Shown here piece by piece: positions 1 through 6,100 of a DNA stretch of 6,100 bases. Under the pieces are notes generated by a model. The model was not told the origin of the DNA. It did not search any database and worked only from the letters and a program-made list of their open reading frames with translations. Position 1 is the first letter of the stretch. Each line of letters begins with the position of its first letter. The translations under genes were made by a program, and so were the position numbers. Source of the DNA: JAAXTT01 sp964530215 (GTDB lineage: Bacteria; Bacillota; Desulfotomaculia; Desulfotomaculales; Desulfocucumaceae). Location of the stretch: assembly GCA_964530215.1 (NCBI GenBank), contig CAZHAJ010000114.1:1-6100 (forward strand). Reading direction: 5' to 3'.

Positions 1-287
1 ACAGTGTAAATACAGCCCGTAACGTAAAAAAAATGGCTGATGACTTGGGTATTGGCAGGGTTGCTGTGGTGGCAAATAAAATACGCTCCCCGAAAGAAAA
101 AGAGTTTATCGAGAAAAACTTCCAGCCCCATGAGGTGTTGGGTTTTATATATTTTAACAACGTTATATGGGAAAATTCCATGAGTTCAGATCATGTCAAT
201 ACAGATATAGATTTGCTTGAAGGCATGAAGGAAGTCAGGGAAAAGCTTATGGGAGAGGTGGGTGGTTCCTGTAGGAAATTGCAGTAA
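1..287 (+). CDS. cooC: CooC-type nickel-insertion ATPase for CODH/ACS, 3' part only
   Basis: The reading frame is open from the window edge (first full codon at position 3) and gives 94 residues before TAA at 285-287. The true start and the N-terminal P-loop lie outside the window. The ATG at 33 is internal: the residues before it (SVNTARNVKK) continue the family pattern. What is visible looks like the C-terminal third of the CooC/AcsF branch of the MinD/ParA-type ATPases: a helix ending in ADDLGI, a strand VAVVANKIRS carrying the NK base-recognition type motif, then an EVLGFIYFN segment. CooC is a cytoplasmic ATPase that helps insert nickel into the CODH C-cluster, and AcsF does the same for the ACS A-cluster. 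Its position just upstream of acsA supports the call. Which target it serves cannot be told from this fragment. Family call is fairly sure; the exact subtype is inference. Confidence 0.82.
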   Translation, partial: SVNTARNVKKMADDLGIGRVAVVANKIRSPKEKEFIEKNFQPHEVLGFIYFNNVIWENSMSSDHVNTDIDLLEGMKEVREKLMGEVGGSCRKLQ

Positions 288-294
288 GAGGACT

Positions 295-322
295 TTTAGA
301 GTTGTATTGATATATTTATAAT
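295..322 (+). promoter_or_regulatory. Possible sigma-A promoter for acsA
   Basis: A perfect -10 hexamer TATAAT at 317-322 lies 16 bp downstream of a weak -35 match, TTTAGA, at 295-300 (4 of 6 to consensus). Transcription would begin near 329, giving a leader of about 50 nt before acsA. The spacer is AT-rich, so a chance match is quite possible, and acsA may simply be read through from the cooC promoter. No operator for a specific regulator is recognisable. Confidence 0.28.
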
Positions 323-364
323 CACCAGTATTTAGATAAATACTAACTGGTTGATTTTATAATC

Positions 365-371
365 AAGGAGG
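365..371 (+). promoter_or_regulatory. Ribosome binding site of acsA
   Basis: AAGGAGG, fully complementary to the 16S rRNA 3' end, lies 7 nt before the ATG at 379. It fixes the acsA start. Its first two bases are also part of the small inverted repeat 351-366, so folding could partly cover it. Confidence 0.85.
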
Positions 372-378
372 TTTAAGT

Positions 379-2394
379 ATGCCAAGGTTTAGAGATACCA
401 TCCATACCAGTAAGCCGTCAGATGCTCCTAGGGTGGTTGATCCCAAATCAGTGAAGCGTTCCATCGATCCTGGAGCTTTAGAAATGATTGACATTGCCAA
501 GGAACGGGGTATGATTACTGCCTTTGATCGGGCAGTTGCACAGCAACCCCAGTGTCAGTTTGGCTATAAAGGCATATGTTGCCGCTTTTGTATGATGGGC
601 CCTTGTCGCATTAAGGCCGAAGAGGGACCCGGCAGTAAAGGTATATGCGGTGCTTCTCACTGGACTATTGCAGCAAGGAATACAGGGTTATTGTTATTGA
701 CCGGTGCTGCATCTCATAGCGAGCACGCCAGTCACATGGCCCATACCCTGTTGGAGTATACCGAGGGGAAGGCACCGGATTTCGGTATTACTGACAGTGA
801 TAAACTTTACAGGGTGGCTGAGAGAATTGGTATTGAGGTTGAGGGAAGAAGCGATATAGAGATTGCCAAGGACGTGGCTAAGGCCGCATTGGAGGAGTAC
901 AGCCGTTTAAAAGGTTTTGGTGAATCAACATGGGTTAACACCACTACCACACAAGGCCGGATAAATAAGTTCCGTACCCACGATATCATGCCCAGTGGCA
1001 TTTATAATGTTATTTCCGAGCTGGTTACTCAAGCCCATGTCGGTATGGATAATGACCCTGTCAATTTGATTTTTGCAGCATTGAGGGTGTCGTTGGGTGA
1101 TTATGTGGGGATGCACATAGGAACCGATCTTTCTGATATCCTGTTTGGTACCCCTAAACCGGTGGTCAGTGAAGCCAATCTGGGAGTTATTGATCCTGAA
1201 TACGTAAACTTTGTATTGCACGGACATAACCCGATCTTATCTGAAATAATTGTTCAAGCTGCCAAGGAGTTGGAAGATGAGGCCAAGGCTGCAGGAGCAA
1301 AGGGAATTAAGTTGATGGGTATATGCTGTACAGGTAATGAAGTGCTGATGCGTCACGGAGTACCTTTGGTAACATCCTTTGCTTCTCAGGAATACGCAAT
1401 ATCCACTGGGGCTATAGACGCCATGGTGGTGGATGTTCAGTGTATAATGCCTTCAGTGCAAACTGCGGCAGAGTGTTTCCATACCAAAATTATAACAACT
1501 TCACCCATATCCAAGATACCGGGTGCTTATCATCTTGATTATCAGACTACCAATGCTCTCAACAGTGCTAAATCGGCTATAAGAATAGCTATAGAAGCTT
1601 TTACCAATAGAGACCCAAAGAGAGTACACGTACCTAATGTAGTTAATAAAGTAGTGGCCGGTTTTAGCTTAGAAGCCCTTTATGATTTGTTTGCCACCGT
1701 TAATCCTGAAAATCCCGTAAAAACTCTTACTGATGCAATTCAGTCTGGTGAGATTAAAGGTGTGGCAATGCTGGCAGGTTGCAACAATCTGAAGCGTCCG
1801 CAAGATGAAAGTAATTCTACAATCGCTGAAGAAATGATAAAAAATGATGTTTTTGTTATTGGAACAGGCTGTGCGATGCAAAGCTGTGCCAAATTAGGAC
1901 TCCTTTCACCGGAAGCCATGGAAAAAGCGGGTCCTGGTCTGAAGAAGTTTTTGGCCAGAATCAGTGAGAAAGCAAATCTAAGCACACCTCTGCCGCCAAT
2001 GTTCCATATGGGATCTTGTGTGGATAACAGCCGCTGCTCTGATCTGCTGATGGATATGGCAGATGAGATGGGCGTTGATACCCCTAAAGTACCGTGGGTA
2101 GCGTCAGCTCCTGAGGCTATGAGCGGTAAGGCAGTATCAATAGGTTGTTGGTGTGTCGCTTTAGGAATGCCGGTTCATGTAGGAGCAATGCCTCCATTGG
2201 AAGGCAGTGATTTAATTTACTCCATTGTTACTCAGATAGCGGGCGATGTATACGGTGGTTATTTTATGTTTGAGACAGACCCCCACGTTGCAGCGAAAAA
2301 AATGCTGAGTGCTTTAGAATATAGAACCTGGAAACTGGGCATACACCAAAATTCCGCTGAGGAAAATGCCACTGCCCTGTGCCAAAACTATTAA
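379..2394 (+). CDS. acsA: Carbon monoxide dehydrogenase subunit of bifunctional CODH/ACS
   Basis: This 671-residue protein is the Ni-Fe-S CODH that reduces CO2 to CO and feeds CO by tunnel to acetyl-CoA synthase (AcsB). It is cytoplasmic and forms the dimeric core of the CODH/ACS complex. Length is close to the M. thermoacetica enzyme (about 674). Metal ligands seen: D-cluster Cys59 and Cys67; B-cluster Cys68, Cys71, Cys76 and Cys90; C-cluster His283, Cys317, Cys355, Cys468, Cys498 and Cys547. The histidines of the proton path (His113, 116, 119, 122) and the active-site lysine in the AMSGKA motif (Lys584) are also present. Equivalence to known ligands rests on remembered family alignments, but the motifs are unmistakable. 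The ATG start has a strong Shine-Dalgarno, and the N-terminus MPRFRD matches the family. The acsB gene follows after 28 bp, implying co-transcription. Extra cysteines (503, 553, 590, 592) sit near C-cluster motifs. The bifunctional-complex form is preferred over a stand-alone CooS because of the N-terminal extension and the acsB neighbour. Confidence 0.97.
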   Translation: MPRFRDTIHTSKPSDAPRVVDPKSVKRSIDPGALEMIDIAKERGMITAFDRAVAQQPQCQFGYKGICCRFCMMGPCRIKAEEGPGSKGICGASHWTIAARNTGLLLLTGAASHSEHASHMAHTLLEYTEGKAPDFGITDSDKLYRVAERIGIEVEGRSDIEIAKDVAKAALEEYSRLKGFGESTWVNTTTTQGRINKFRTHDIMPSGIYNVISELVTQAHVGMDNDPVNLIFAALRVSLGDYVGMHIGTDLSDILFGTPKPVVSEANLGVIDPEYVNFVLHGHNPILSEIIVQAAKELEDEAKAAGAKGIKLMGICCTGNEVLMRHGVPLVTSFASQEYAISTGAIDAMVVDVQCIMPSVQTAAECFHTKIITTSPISKIPGAYHLDYQTTNALNSAKSAIRIAIEAFTNRDPKRVHVPNVVNKVVAGFSLEALYDLFATVNPENPVKTLTDAIQSGEIKGVAMLAGCNNLKRPQDESNSTIAEEMIKNDVFVIGTGCAMQSCAKLGLLSPEAMEKAGPGLKKFLARISEKANLSTPLPPMFHMGSCVDNSRCSDLLMDMADEMGVDTPKVPWVASAPEAMSGKAVSIGCWCVALGMPVHVGAMPPLEGSDLIYSIVTQIAGDVYGGYFMFETDPHVAAKKMLSALEYRTWKLGIHQNSAEENATALCQNY

Positions 2395-2406
2395 TTCTTC
2401 AGTTTG

Positions 2407-2414
2407 AAAGGAGG
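2407..2414 (+). promoter_or_regulatory. Ribosome binding site that decides the TTG start of acsB
   Basis: AAAGGAGG lies 8 nt before the TTG at 2423-2425. No ATG or GTG with comparable spacing is near, and the next in-frame methionine codon is at residue 36, inside conserved sequence. The Shine-Dalgarno therefore supports TTG as the real start. Confidence 0.85.
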
Positions 2415-2422
2415 AGACCAAT

Positions 2423-4624
2423 TTGTCCGAGCAAATTAATTTTGATCAGATATATGAAGGTGCCGTTGAATCGGGTCAAGAACCAAGAGCATTGTTCAGA
2501 TCCGCTTATAACGGTGCTATAACTGCCATGAGTTACGCTGAAATTTTGCTTAATCAGGCGATTAGGGATTTTGGTCCGGATCATCCTGTGGGTTATCCTG
2601 ATACCGCTTATAACCTGCCGGTTATAAGGTGTTTAAGCGGTGAAGAGGTGAAAACCTTGGGTGAACTGGTACCCATTTTAAATCGAATGAGAGGTTCTTT
2701 TGTAGAGAACTACAGGGATTTCAAAAATGCCAGGCAGGCGGGGGAGGCCACTTGGTATGCAGCAGAAATAATAGAAGCGGTTCGCTATCTTCGCAACACC
2801 CCGGAAAATCCTTTACATGTTTCACCATGGACCGGTTTCGTAGGTGATCCGGTGGTCCGTCAATACGGAATAAAAATGGTGGATTGGACCATTCCGGGAG
2901 AAGCGGTTATTATTGGCAGAGCAAAAGACAGTAAATCGGCCAAAAAGATTGTAGATAGTTTAATGGCTAAAGGCCTAATGCTGTTTCTATGTGATGAAAT
3001 TATCGAGCAGCTTATGGAAGAAGGCGTTAAGCTGGGTGTAGACTATATTGCTTATCCCTTGGGGAACTTTACCCAGGTTGTACATGCGGCAAACTATGCA
3101 TTAAGGGCAGGTATGATGTTCGGTGGGATAAAGGCCGGAGATTATGAAGCTCAAAAGGATTACCAGCGTCGTCGTGTATTGGCCTTCATTCTTTACCTTG
3201 GTGAGCATGACATGGTTAAGGACGCTGCCTGTATGGGTGCTATAAATGTTGGTTTCCCTGTTATCACAGATCAGGAGTTGCCGGAGAATAAGCAGATTAA
3301 AGACTGGTTCGTATCACAACCGGATTATGATAAAATAGTTCAAACATGTCTTGAACTTAGAGGCATAAAAATTACCGCCATTGAAATTGATGTTCCCATT
3401 ACTGTGGGTCCTGCTTTCGAAGGTGAATCAATACGTAAGAAAGATATGTACGTTGAATTCGGTGGCACTAAAACACCGGGATTTGAACTGGTAAGGATGG
3501 TTAGTGAAGAGGAGATAGAAGACGGGCAGATTCAGGTAGTGGGTCCCGACATCGATACCGTTGAACCAGGGGAACGAATGCCTTTAGGTATCGTGGTGGA
3601 TGTATATGGCCGAAAAATGCAATCAGACTTTGAACCTGTGCTAGAGCGTCGTATTCACTATTTCTGTAACTATGGGGAAGGTCTATGGCATGTGGCTCAA
3701 AGAGATATTATGTGGGTGCGTATATCTAAGGGGGCCTATGAAAAGGGTTTCCGTCTGGCCGATATCGGTAAGATATTATATGCAAAATTTAAGACTGAGT
3801 TTGCTTCAATCATTGACCGGGTACAGATTACAATTTATACCGATGAACAAAAAGTATTGGAGATGCGTGATGTTGCAAGGCAGGCATATAAGGACAGAGA
3901 TGATCGGTTAAAAGAGCTGCAGGATGAAAAAGTTGATACCTTCTACTCCTGTACTTTATGTCAGTCTTTTGCGCCTACTCATGTTTGTGTAGTTGCTCCT
4001 GAAAGGGTAGGATTATGTGGTGCAGTTAGCTGGCTGGACGCCAAAGCAGCGTACGAAATTAACCCTCATGGTTCTAACCAGCCTATACCCAAGGACGGTA
4101 TAATCGACGGTGTTAACGGTCAGTGGAACTCCTTTAATGAGTTTGTATTCAACAACTCCCAGAGAACTATAGAAAAAGTAAACTTTTATACCATAATGGA
4201 TGCACCCATGACATCATGCGGCTGTTTTGAGGCTATTTTGTCAATGGTGCCGGAATGTAACGGGTTCATGGTGGTTAATAGAGAGCATAGTGGCATGACA
4301 CCATCCGGAATGACATTTTCAACTCTGGCGGGAACCATCGGCGCTGGAGCCCAGATGCCAGGATTTATGGGAATCGGAAAGTCTTATTTGGGTTCAAGAA
4401 AGTTTGTACCTGCAGACGGAGGTCTGGCTAGAGTAGTTTGGATGCCAAAGGCGTTAAAGGAAGAGCTTCGTCCCATGCTGGAAGAAGCTGCCGAAAATGC
4501 TGGATTAGGTAAAGATTTTGTGGATAAAATAGCCGATGAGACCATAGGTATTACCGGGGAAGAAATTATGGATTTTCTAACTGAAAAGGGTCATCCTGCT
4601 TTAAATATGGATCCACTATTTTAG
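2423..4624 (+). CDS. acsB: Acetyl-CoA synthase, CO-methylating subunit of CODH/ACS
   Basis: This 733-residue protein (M. thermoacetica form about 729) condenses CO from AcsA, a methyl group from the corrinoid protein AcsC/AcsD and CoA into acetyl-CoA at the A-cluster. The bacterial three-domain form is complete: an N-terminal CODH-binding and tunnel domain (about 1-315), a middle domain (about 316-500) and a C-terminal A-cluster domain (about 501-733). The A-cluster ligands are Cys510, Cys513, Cys522 and Cys532 for the Fe4S4 cube. Cys513 bridges to the proximal Ni, and the CGC motif Cys599-Gly600-Cys601 binds the two nickels. Each is shifted by exactly 4 from the M. thermoacetica positions I remember. 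Phe233 and Phe516 (active-site phenylalanines) and Ala226 (tunnel wall) also match. The presence of the N-terminal domain separates it from the archaeal CdhC form, which lacks it. Translation starts at TTG behind a strong Shine-Dalgarno. The stop is TAG at 4622-4624, followed by a structured spacer before acsC. Confidence 0.97.
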   Translation: MSEQINFDQIYEGAVESGQEPRALFRSAYNGAITAMSYAEILLNQAIRDFGPDHPVGYPDTAYNLPVIRCLSGEEVKTLGELVPILNRMRGSFVENYRDFKNARQAGEATWYAAEIIEAVRYLRNTPENPLHVSPWTGFVGDPVVRQYGIKMVDWTIPGEAVIIGRAKDSKSAKKIVDSLMAKGLMLFLCDEIIEQLMEEGVKLGVDYIAYPLGNFTQVVHAANYALRAGMMFGGIKAGDYEAQKDYQRRRVLAFILYLGEHDMVKDAACMGAINVGFPVITDQELPENKQIKDWFVSQPDYDKIVQTCLELRGIKITAIEIDVPITVGPAFEGESIRKKDMYVEFGGTKTPGFELVRMVSEEEIEDGQIQVVGPDIDTVEPGERMPLGIVVDVYGRKMQSDFEPVLERRIHYFCNYGEGLWHVAQRDIMWVRISKGAYEKGFRLADIGKILYAKFKTEFASIIDRVQITIYTDEQKVLEMRDVARQAYKDRDDRLKELQDEKVDTFYSCTLCQSFAPTHVCVVAPERVGLCGAVSWLDAKAAYEINPHGSNQPIPKDGIIDGVNGQWNSFNEFVFNNSQRTIEKVNFYTIMDAPMTSCGCFEAILSMVPECNGFMVVNREHSGMTPSGMTFSTLAGTIGAGAQMPGFMGIGKSYLGSRKFVPADGGLARVVWMPKALKEELRPMLEEAAENAGLGKDFVDKIADETIGITGEEIMDFLTEKGHPALNMDPLF

Positions 4625-4667
4625 TTGAGAAACCTAGAAATGTCTATCCTGATGATATTTTATGGGC

Positions 4668-4701
4668 CTGAAGACACCTGTTATTGTACCGGTGTCTTCA
4701 G
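4668..4701 (+). other. Perfect 11-bp inverted repeat (RNA hairpin) between acsB and acsC
   Basis: CTGAAGACACC (4668-4678) pairs perfectly with GGTGTCTTCAG (4691-4701) around a 12-nt loop. The hairpin lies 43 bp after the acsB stop and 44 bp before the acsC start. It is not followed at once by a T-run; the next is five T at 4724-4728, about 22 nt away. It is therefore not a standard intrinsic terminator. A partial terminator, an mRNA-stabilising 3' end or an RNase processing site would all fit; the choice is inference. The rest of 4625-4745 shows no convincing promoter. Confidence 0.7.
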
Positions 4702-4731
4702 ACATGATTAATATGATAATCTCTTTTTGAG

Positions 4732-4738
4732 AAAGGAG
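4732..4738 (+). promoter_or_regulatory. Ribosome binding site of acsC
   Basis: AAAGGAG lies 7 nt before the ATG at 4746 and sets the acsC start. Just upstream, TCTC (4720-4723) and GAGA (4729-4732) flank five T, so a small weak hairpin abuts the site. Confidence 0.82.
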
Positions 4739-4745
4739 TAATAAA

Positions 4746-6080
4746 ATGGGTTTAACAGGTTTAGAAATTTTCAAGCAATTACCCAAAACCAACTGTAAGG
4801 ACTGCGGTCAACCCACTTGCCTGGCCTTTGCAATGTCTTTGGCAAGTGGTAAAGCCAGCCTTGACATGTGTCCTCATGTTAGTGACGCTGCTAAAGAGGC
4901 ATTGGATTCTGCTTCAGCTCCGCCAATAACTTTGGTTACTATTGGTGTCGGTGATAATGCGGTTTCCCTTGGTAATGAGACGGTGCTTTATCGTCATGAT
5001 AAACGTTTCGAAAATATGACAGCTATTGCTGTTTCAGTATCGGATGATATGGGCCCTGAGGAAATTATTGCAAAAATTAGTGAGATTAATAAGCTTGCTT
5101 TTGATCGTGTTGGTCAGATGCATGGCATAAGTTTGGTGGCAGTAAAAAATGATTCTGCCGATGCAGGGAAGTTTGCCGATGCAGTAAAAATATCTGCAGA
5201 TAATACTGAATTCCCTTTAGTGCTGATGAGTGAGAATACGGGTGCCATTGAAAAAGCATTGGAGATAGTTGCAGATAAAAAGCCCTTGGTCTGTGGAGCA
5301 AATAAAGATAATTTAGAAGACATGACAAATATAGCCAAAAAATACGATGTTCCTATGGTGGTTAAGGGAGAAAGCCTTGAGCAACTAGCATCCCTTGTGG
5401 AAAAAGTGGTATCTATGGGCTTTAAAAAGCTTATAATTGACTCTGGTGCTCGTGAAGTTAACCGTGTTTTGGCTGAACAGACTCAAATGCGTCGGCAAGC
5501 CTTGAAAAAATTTAGGCCCTTTGGTTATCCTACAATAGCATTTGCAAATAACGAGGACCCCATGCAGGCTGTAGTGGACGCAGGGGTGTATATATCTAAA
5601 TATGCAGCCATTGTTGTAATTGACAGCGCAGACCCTGCTGATATACTGCCTTTGATTACCCTGCGGTTAAATATTTATACAGATCCTCTGAAGCCTATTG
5701 CAGTGGAGTCTAAGGTTTATGAGATAGGTAATACTGATGAAAATTCACCGGTGTATATTACCACTAATTTCTCATTAACTTATTTCTGTCTGGCGGGTGA
5801 TGTTGAATCATCGCGGGTTCCCGGTTATATTTTACCTGTTGATACTGATGGTATTTCTGTTTTGACGGGATGGGCCGCAGGTAAATTTACCCCGGAAAAA
5901 ATTACAGAGATGCTTCAAGAGTCTGGCATTTCAGATAAAGTAAAACACCGTAAAGTAATAATTCCCGGTGGCGTGGCTGTATTAAGCGGAAAACTCCAGG
6001 AGCTTTCCGGTTGGGAAGTATTGGTGGGCCCCAGAGAATCCGCAGGTATCTCAACTTTCCTAAAACAACGCTGGTCCTAA
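4746..6080 (+). CDS. acsC: Corrinoid iron-sulfur protein large subunit (CFeSP gamma)
   Basis: This 444-residue cytoplasmic protein (M. thermoacetica form about 446) forms the corrinoid iron-sulfur protein with AcsD. The cobalamin accepts a methyl group from methyltetrahydrofolate through AcsE and gives it to the AcsB A-cluster. Domains in order: an N-terminal [4Fe-4S] domain with Cys17, Cys20, Cys25 and Cys42 (CxxCx4Cx16C), used for reductive reactivation of Co(II); a TIM-barrel domain from about 60 to 325; and a C-terminal corrinoid-binding domain from about 326 to 444. The last includes the LTGWAAGKF segment, whose Thr374 is thought to face the lower side of the base-off cobalamin, and the glycine-rich IPGGVAVLSG stretch. 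The ATG has a well-placed Shine-Dalgarno, and the N-terminus MGLTGLEIFKQLP is typical. It is complete with TAA at 6078-6080. The archaeal homologue is CdhE. The partner acsD is not in the window and is expected downstream. Confidence 0.96.
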   Translation: MGLTGLEIFKQLPKTNCKDCGQPTCLAFAMSLASGKASLDMCPHVSDAAKEALDSASAPPITLVTIGVGDNAVSLGNETVLYRHDKRFENMTAIAVSVSDDMGPEEIIAKISEINKLAFDRVGQMHGISLVAVKNDSADAGKFADAVKISADNTEFPLVLMSENTGAIEKALEIVADKKPLVCGANKDNLEDMTNIAKKYDVPMVVKGESLEQLASLVEKVVSMGFKKLIIDSGAREVNRVLAEQTQMRRQALKKFRPFGYPTIAFANNEDPMQAVVDAGVYISKYAAIVVIDSADPADILPLITLRLNIYTDPLKPIAVESKVYEIGNTDENSPVYITTNFSLTYFCLAGDVESSRVPGYILPVDTDGISVLTGWAAGKFTPEKITEMLQESGISDKVKHRKVIIPGGVAVLSGKLQELSGWEVLVGPRESAGISTFLKQRWS

Positions 6081-6100
6081 GAGGCCATTGATACAGCATT

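Larger units (their letters stand above)
288..378 (+). promoter_or_regulatory. cooC-acsA spacer with possible leader structure
   Basis: This 91-bp AT-rich spacer contains an imperfect hairpin at 320-356. Its core is AGTATTT (327-333) pairing with AAATACT (338-344) around a 4-nt loop. The core is extended by AATCACC (320-326) pairing with GGTTGATT (349-356), with AACT (345-348) and one T bulged on the 3' side. A 10-bp direct repeat TTTATAATCA lies at 315-324 and 356-365. A second small inverted repeat, TTGATT (351-356)/AATCAA (361-366), touches the acsA Shine-Dalgarno and uses bases also needed by the larger hairpin. No T-run directly follows the hairpin, so it does not look like a classical terminator. 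A regulatory role is inference only. Confidence 0.35.

Noticed and set aside
33..287. Separate small 84-residue gene starting at ATG 33
   Set aside because: The frame is open to the window edge, and the upstream residues fit the CooC family, so the ATG is internal.
358..363. Perfect TATAAT just before the acsA Shine-Dalgarno
   Set aside because: A start there would fall at about 370, within the ribosome binding site, and no -35 match is found at proper spacing. It is better explained as part of the AT-rich direct repeat.
925..1227. 100-residue and other reverse-strand open frames inside acsA, acsB and acsC
   Set aside because: They lie opposite highly conserved coding regions, have no recognisable domains and look like chance frames.
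3672..3911. 79-residue open frame on the + strand inside acsB
   Set aside because: It is out of frame within strongly conserved acsB coding sequence, has no family resemblance, and has no Shine-Dalgarno of its own that I could recognise.
4684..4720. Internal promoter for acsC (TTGTAC ... GATAAT)
   Set aside because: The spacing is about 25 bp and the -35 matches only 3 of 6 bases, so it is not convincing.
4668..4728. Rho-independent terminator after acsB
   Set aside because: The stem is strong, but the only T-run (4724-4728) starts 22 nt after the stem and is short. It is therefore reported as a hairpin of unknown role.
1..6100. CRISPR arrays, tRNA or rRNA genes, insertion sequences
   Set aside because: No repeat-spacer pattern, cloverleaf, transposase or long terminal repeat was seen on either strand.

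Overview
The window is part of a Wood-Ljungdahl (reductive acetyl-CoA) gene cluster. All genes are on the + strand: the 3' end of a cooC-type nickel-insertion ATPase, then acsA (CO dehydrogenase), acsB (acetyl-CoA synthase) and acsC (large subunit of the corrinoid iron-sulfur protein). Order and protein lengths (671, 733 and 444 residues) closely follow the Moorella thermoacetica acs cluster as I remember it. This points to an anaerobic acetogenic, sulfate-reducing or syntrophic Firmicute of the Moorella/Desulfotomaculum/Peptococcaceae type. Strong AAGGAGG-like ribosome binding sites and a moderate AT bias fit that placement. The species cannot be read from the sequence.

Layout: 1-287 is the C-terminal part of CooC, truncated by the window edge. 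288-378 is a short AT-rich spacer with a bulged hairpin, a 10-bp direct repeat and a possible sigma-A promoter. 379-2394 is acsA. After 28 bp, acsB (2423-4624) begins with a TTG codon behind a strong Shine-Dalgarno. 4625-4745 is a 121-bp spacer with a perfect 11-bp inverted repeat. 4746-6080 is acsC. The last 20 bases hold nothing assignable; orf7/acsV, a second cooC/acsF, acsD and acsE would be expected further downstream.

How the genes work together: CooC helps load nickel. AcsA reduces CO2 to CO at its Ni-Fe-S C-cluster and passes CO through an internal tunnel to AcsB. AcsC, with AcsD (not in the window), carries a methyl group on cobalamin from methyltetrahydrofolate to the AcsB A-cluster. 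There, methyl, CO and CoA are joined into acetyl-CoA. All metal ligands I can check in the three complete proteins are present, so the system looks intact and functional.

I do not see a previously undescribed system. The parts that existing gene families do not explain are the two structured spacers (before acsA and between acsB and acsC) and some extra cysteines in the C-terminal third of AcsA.
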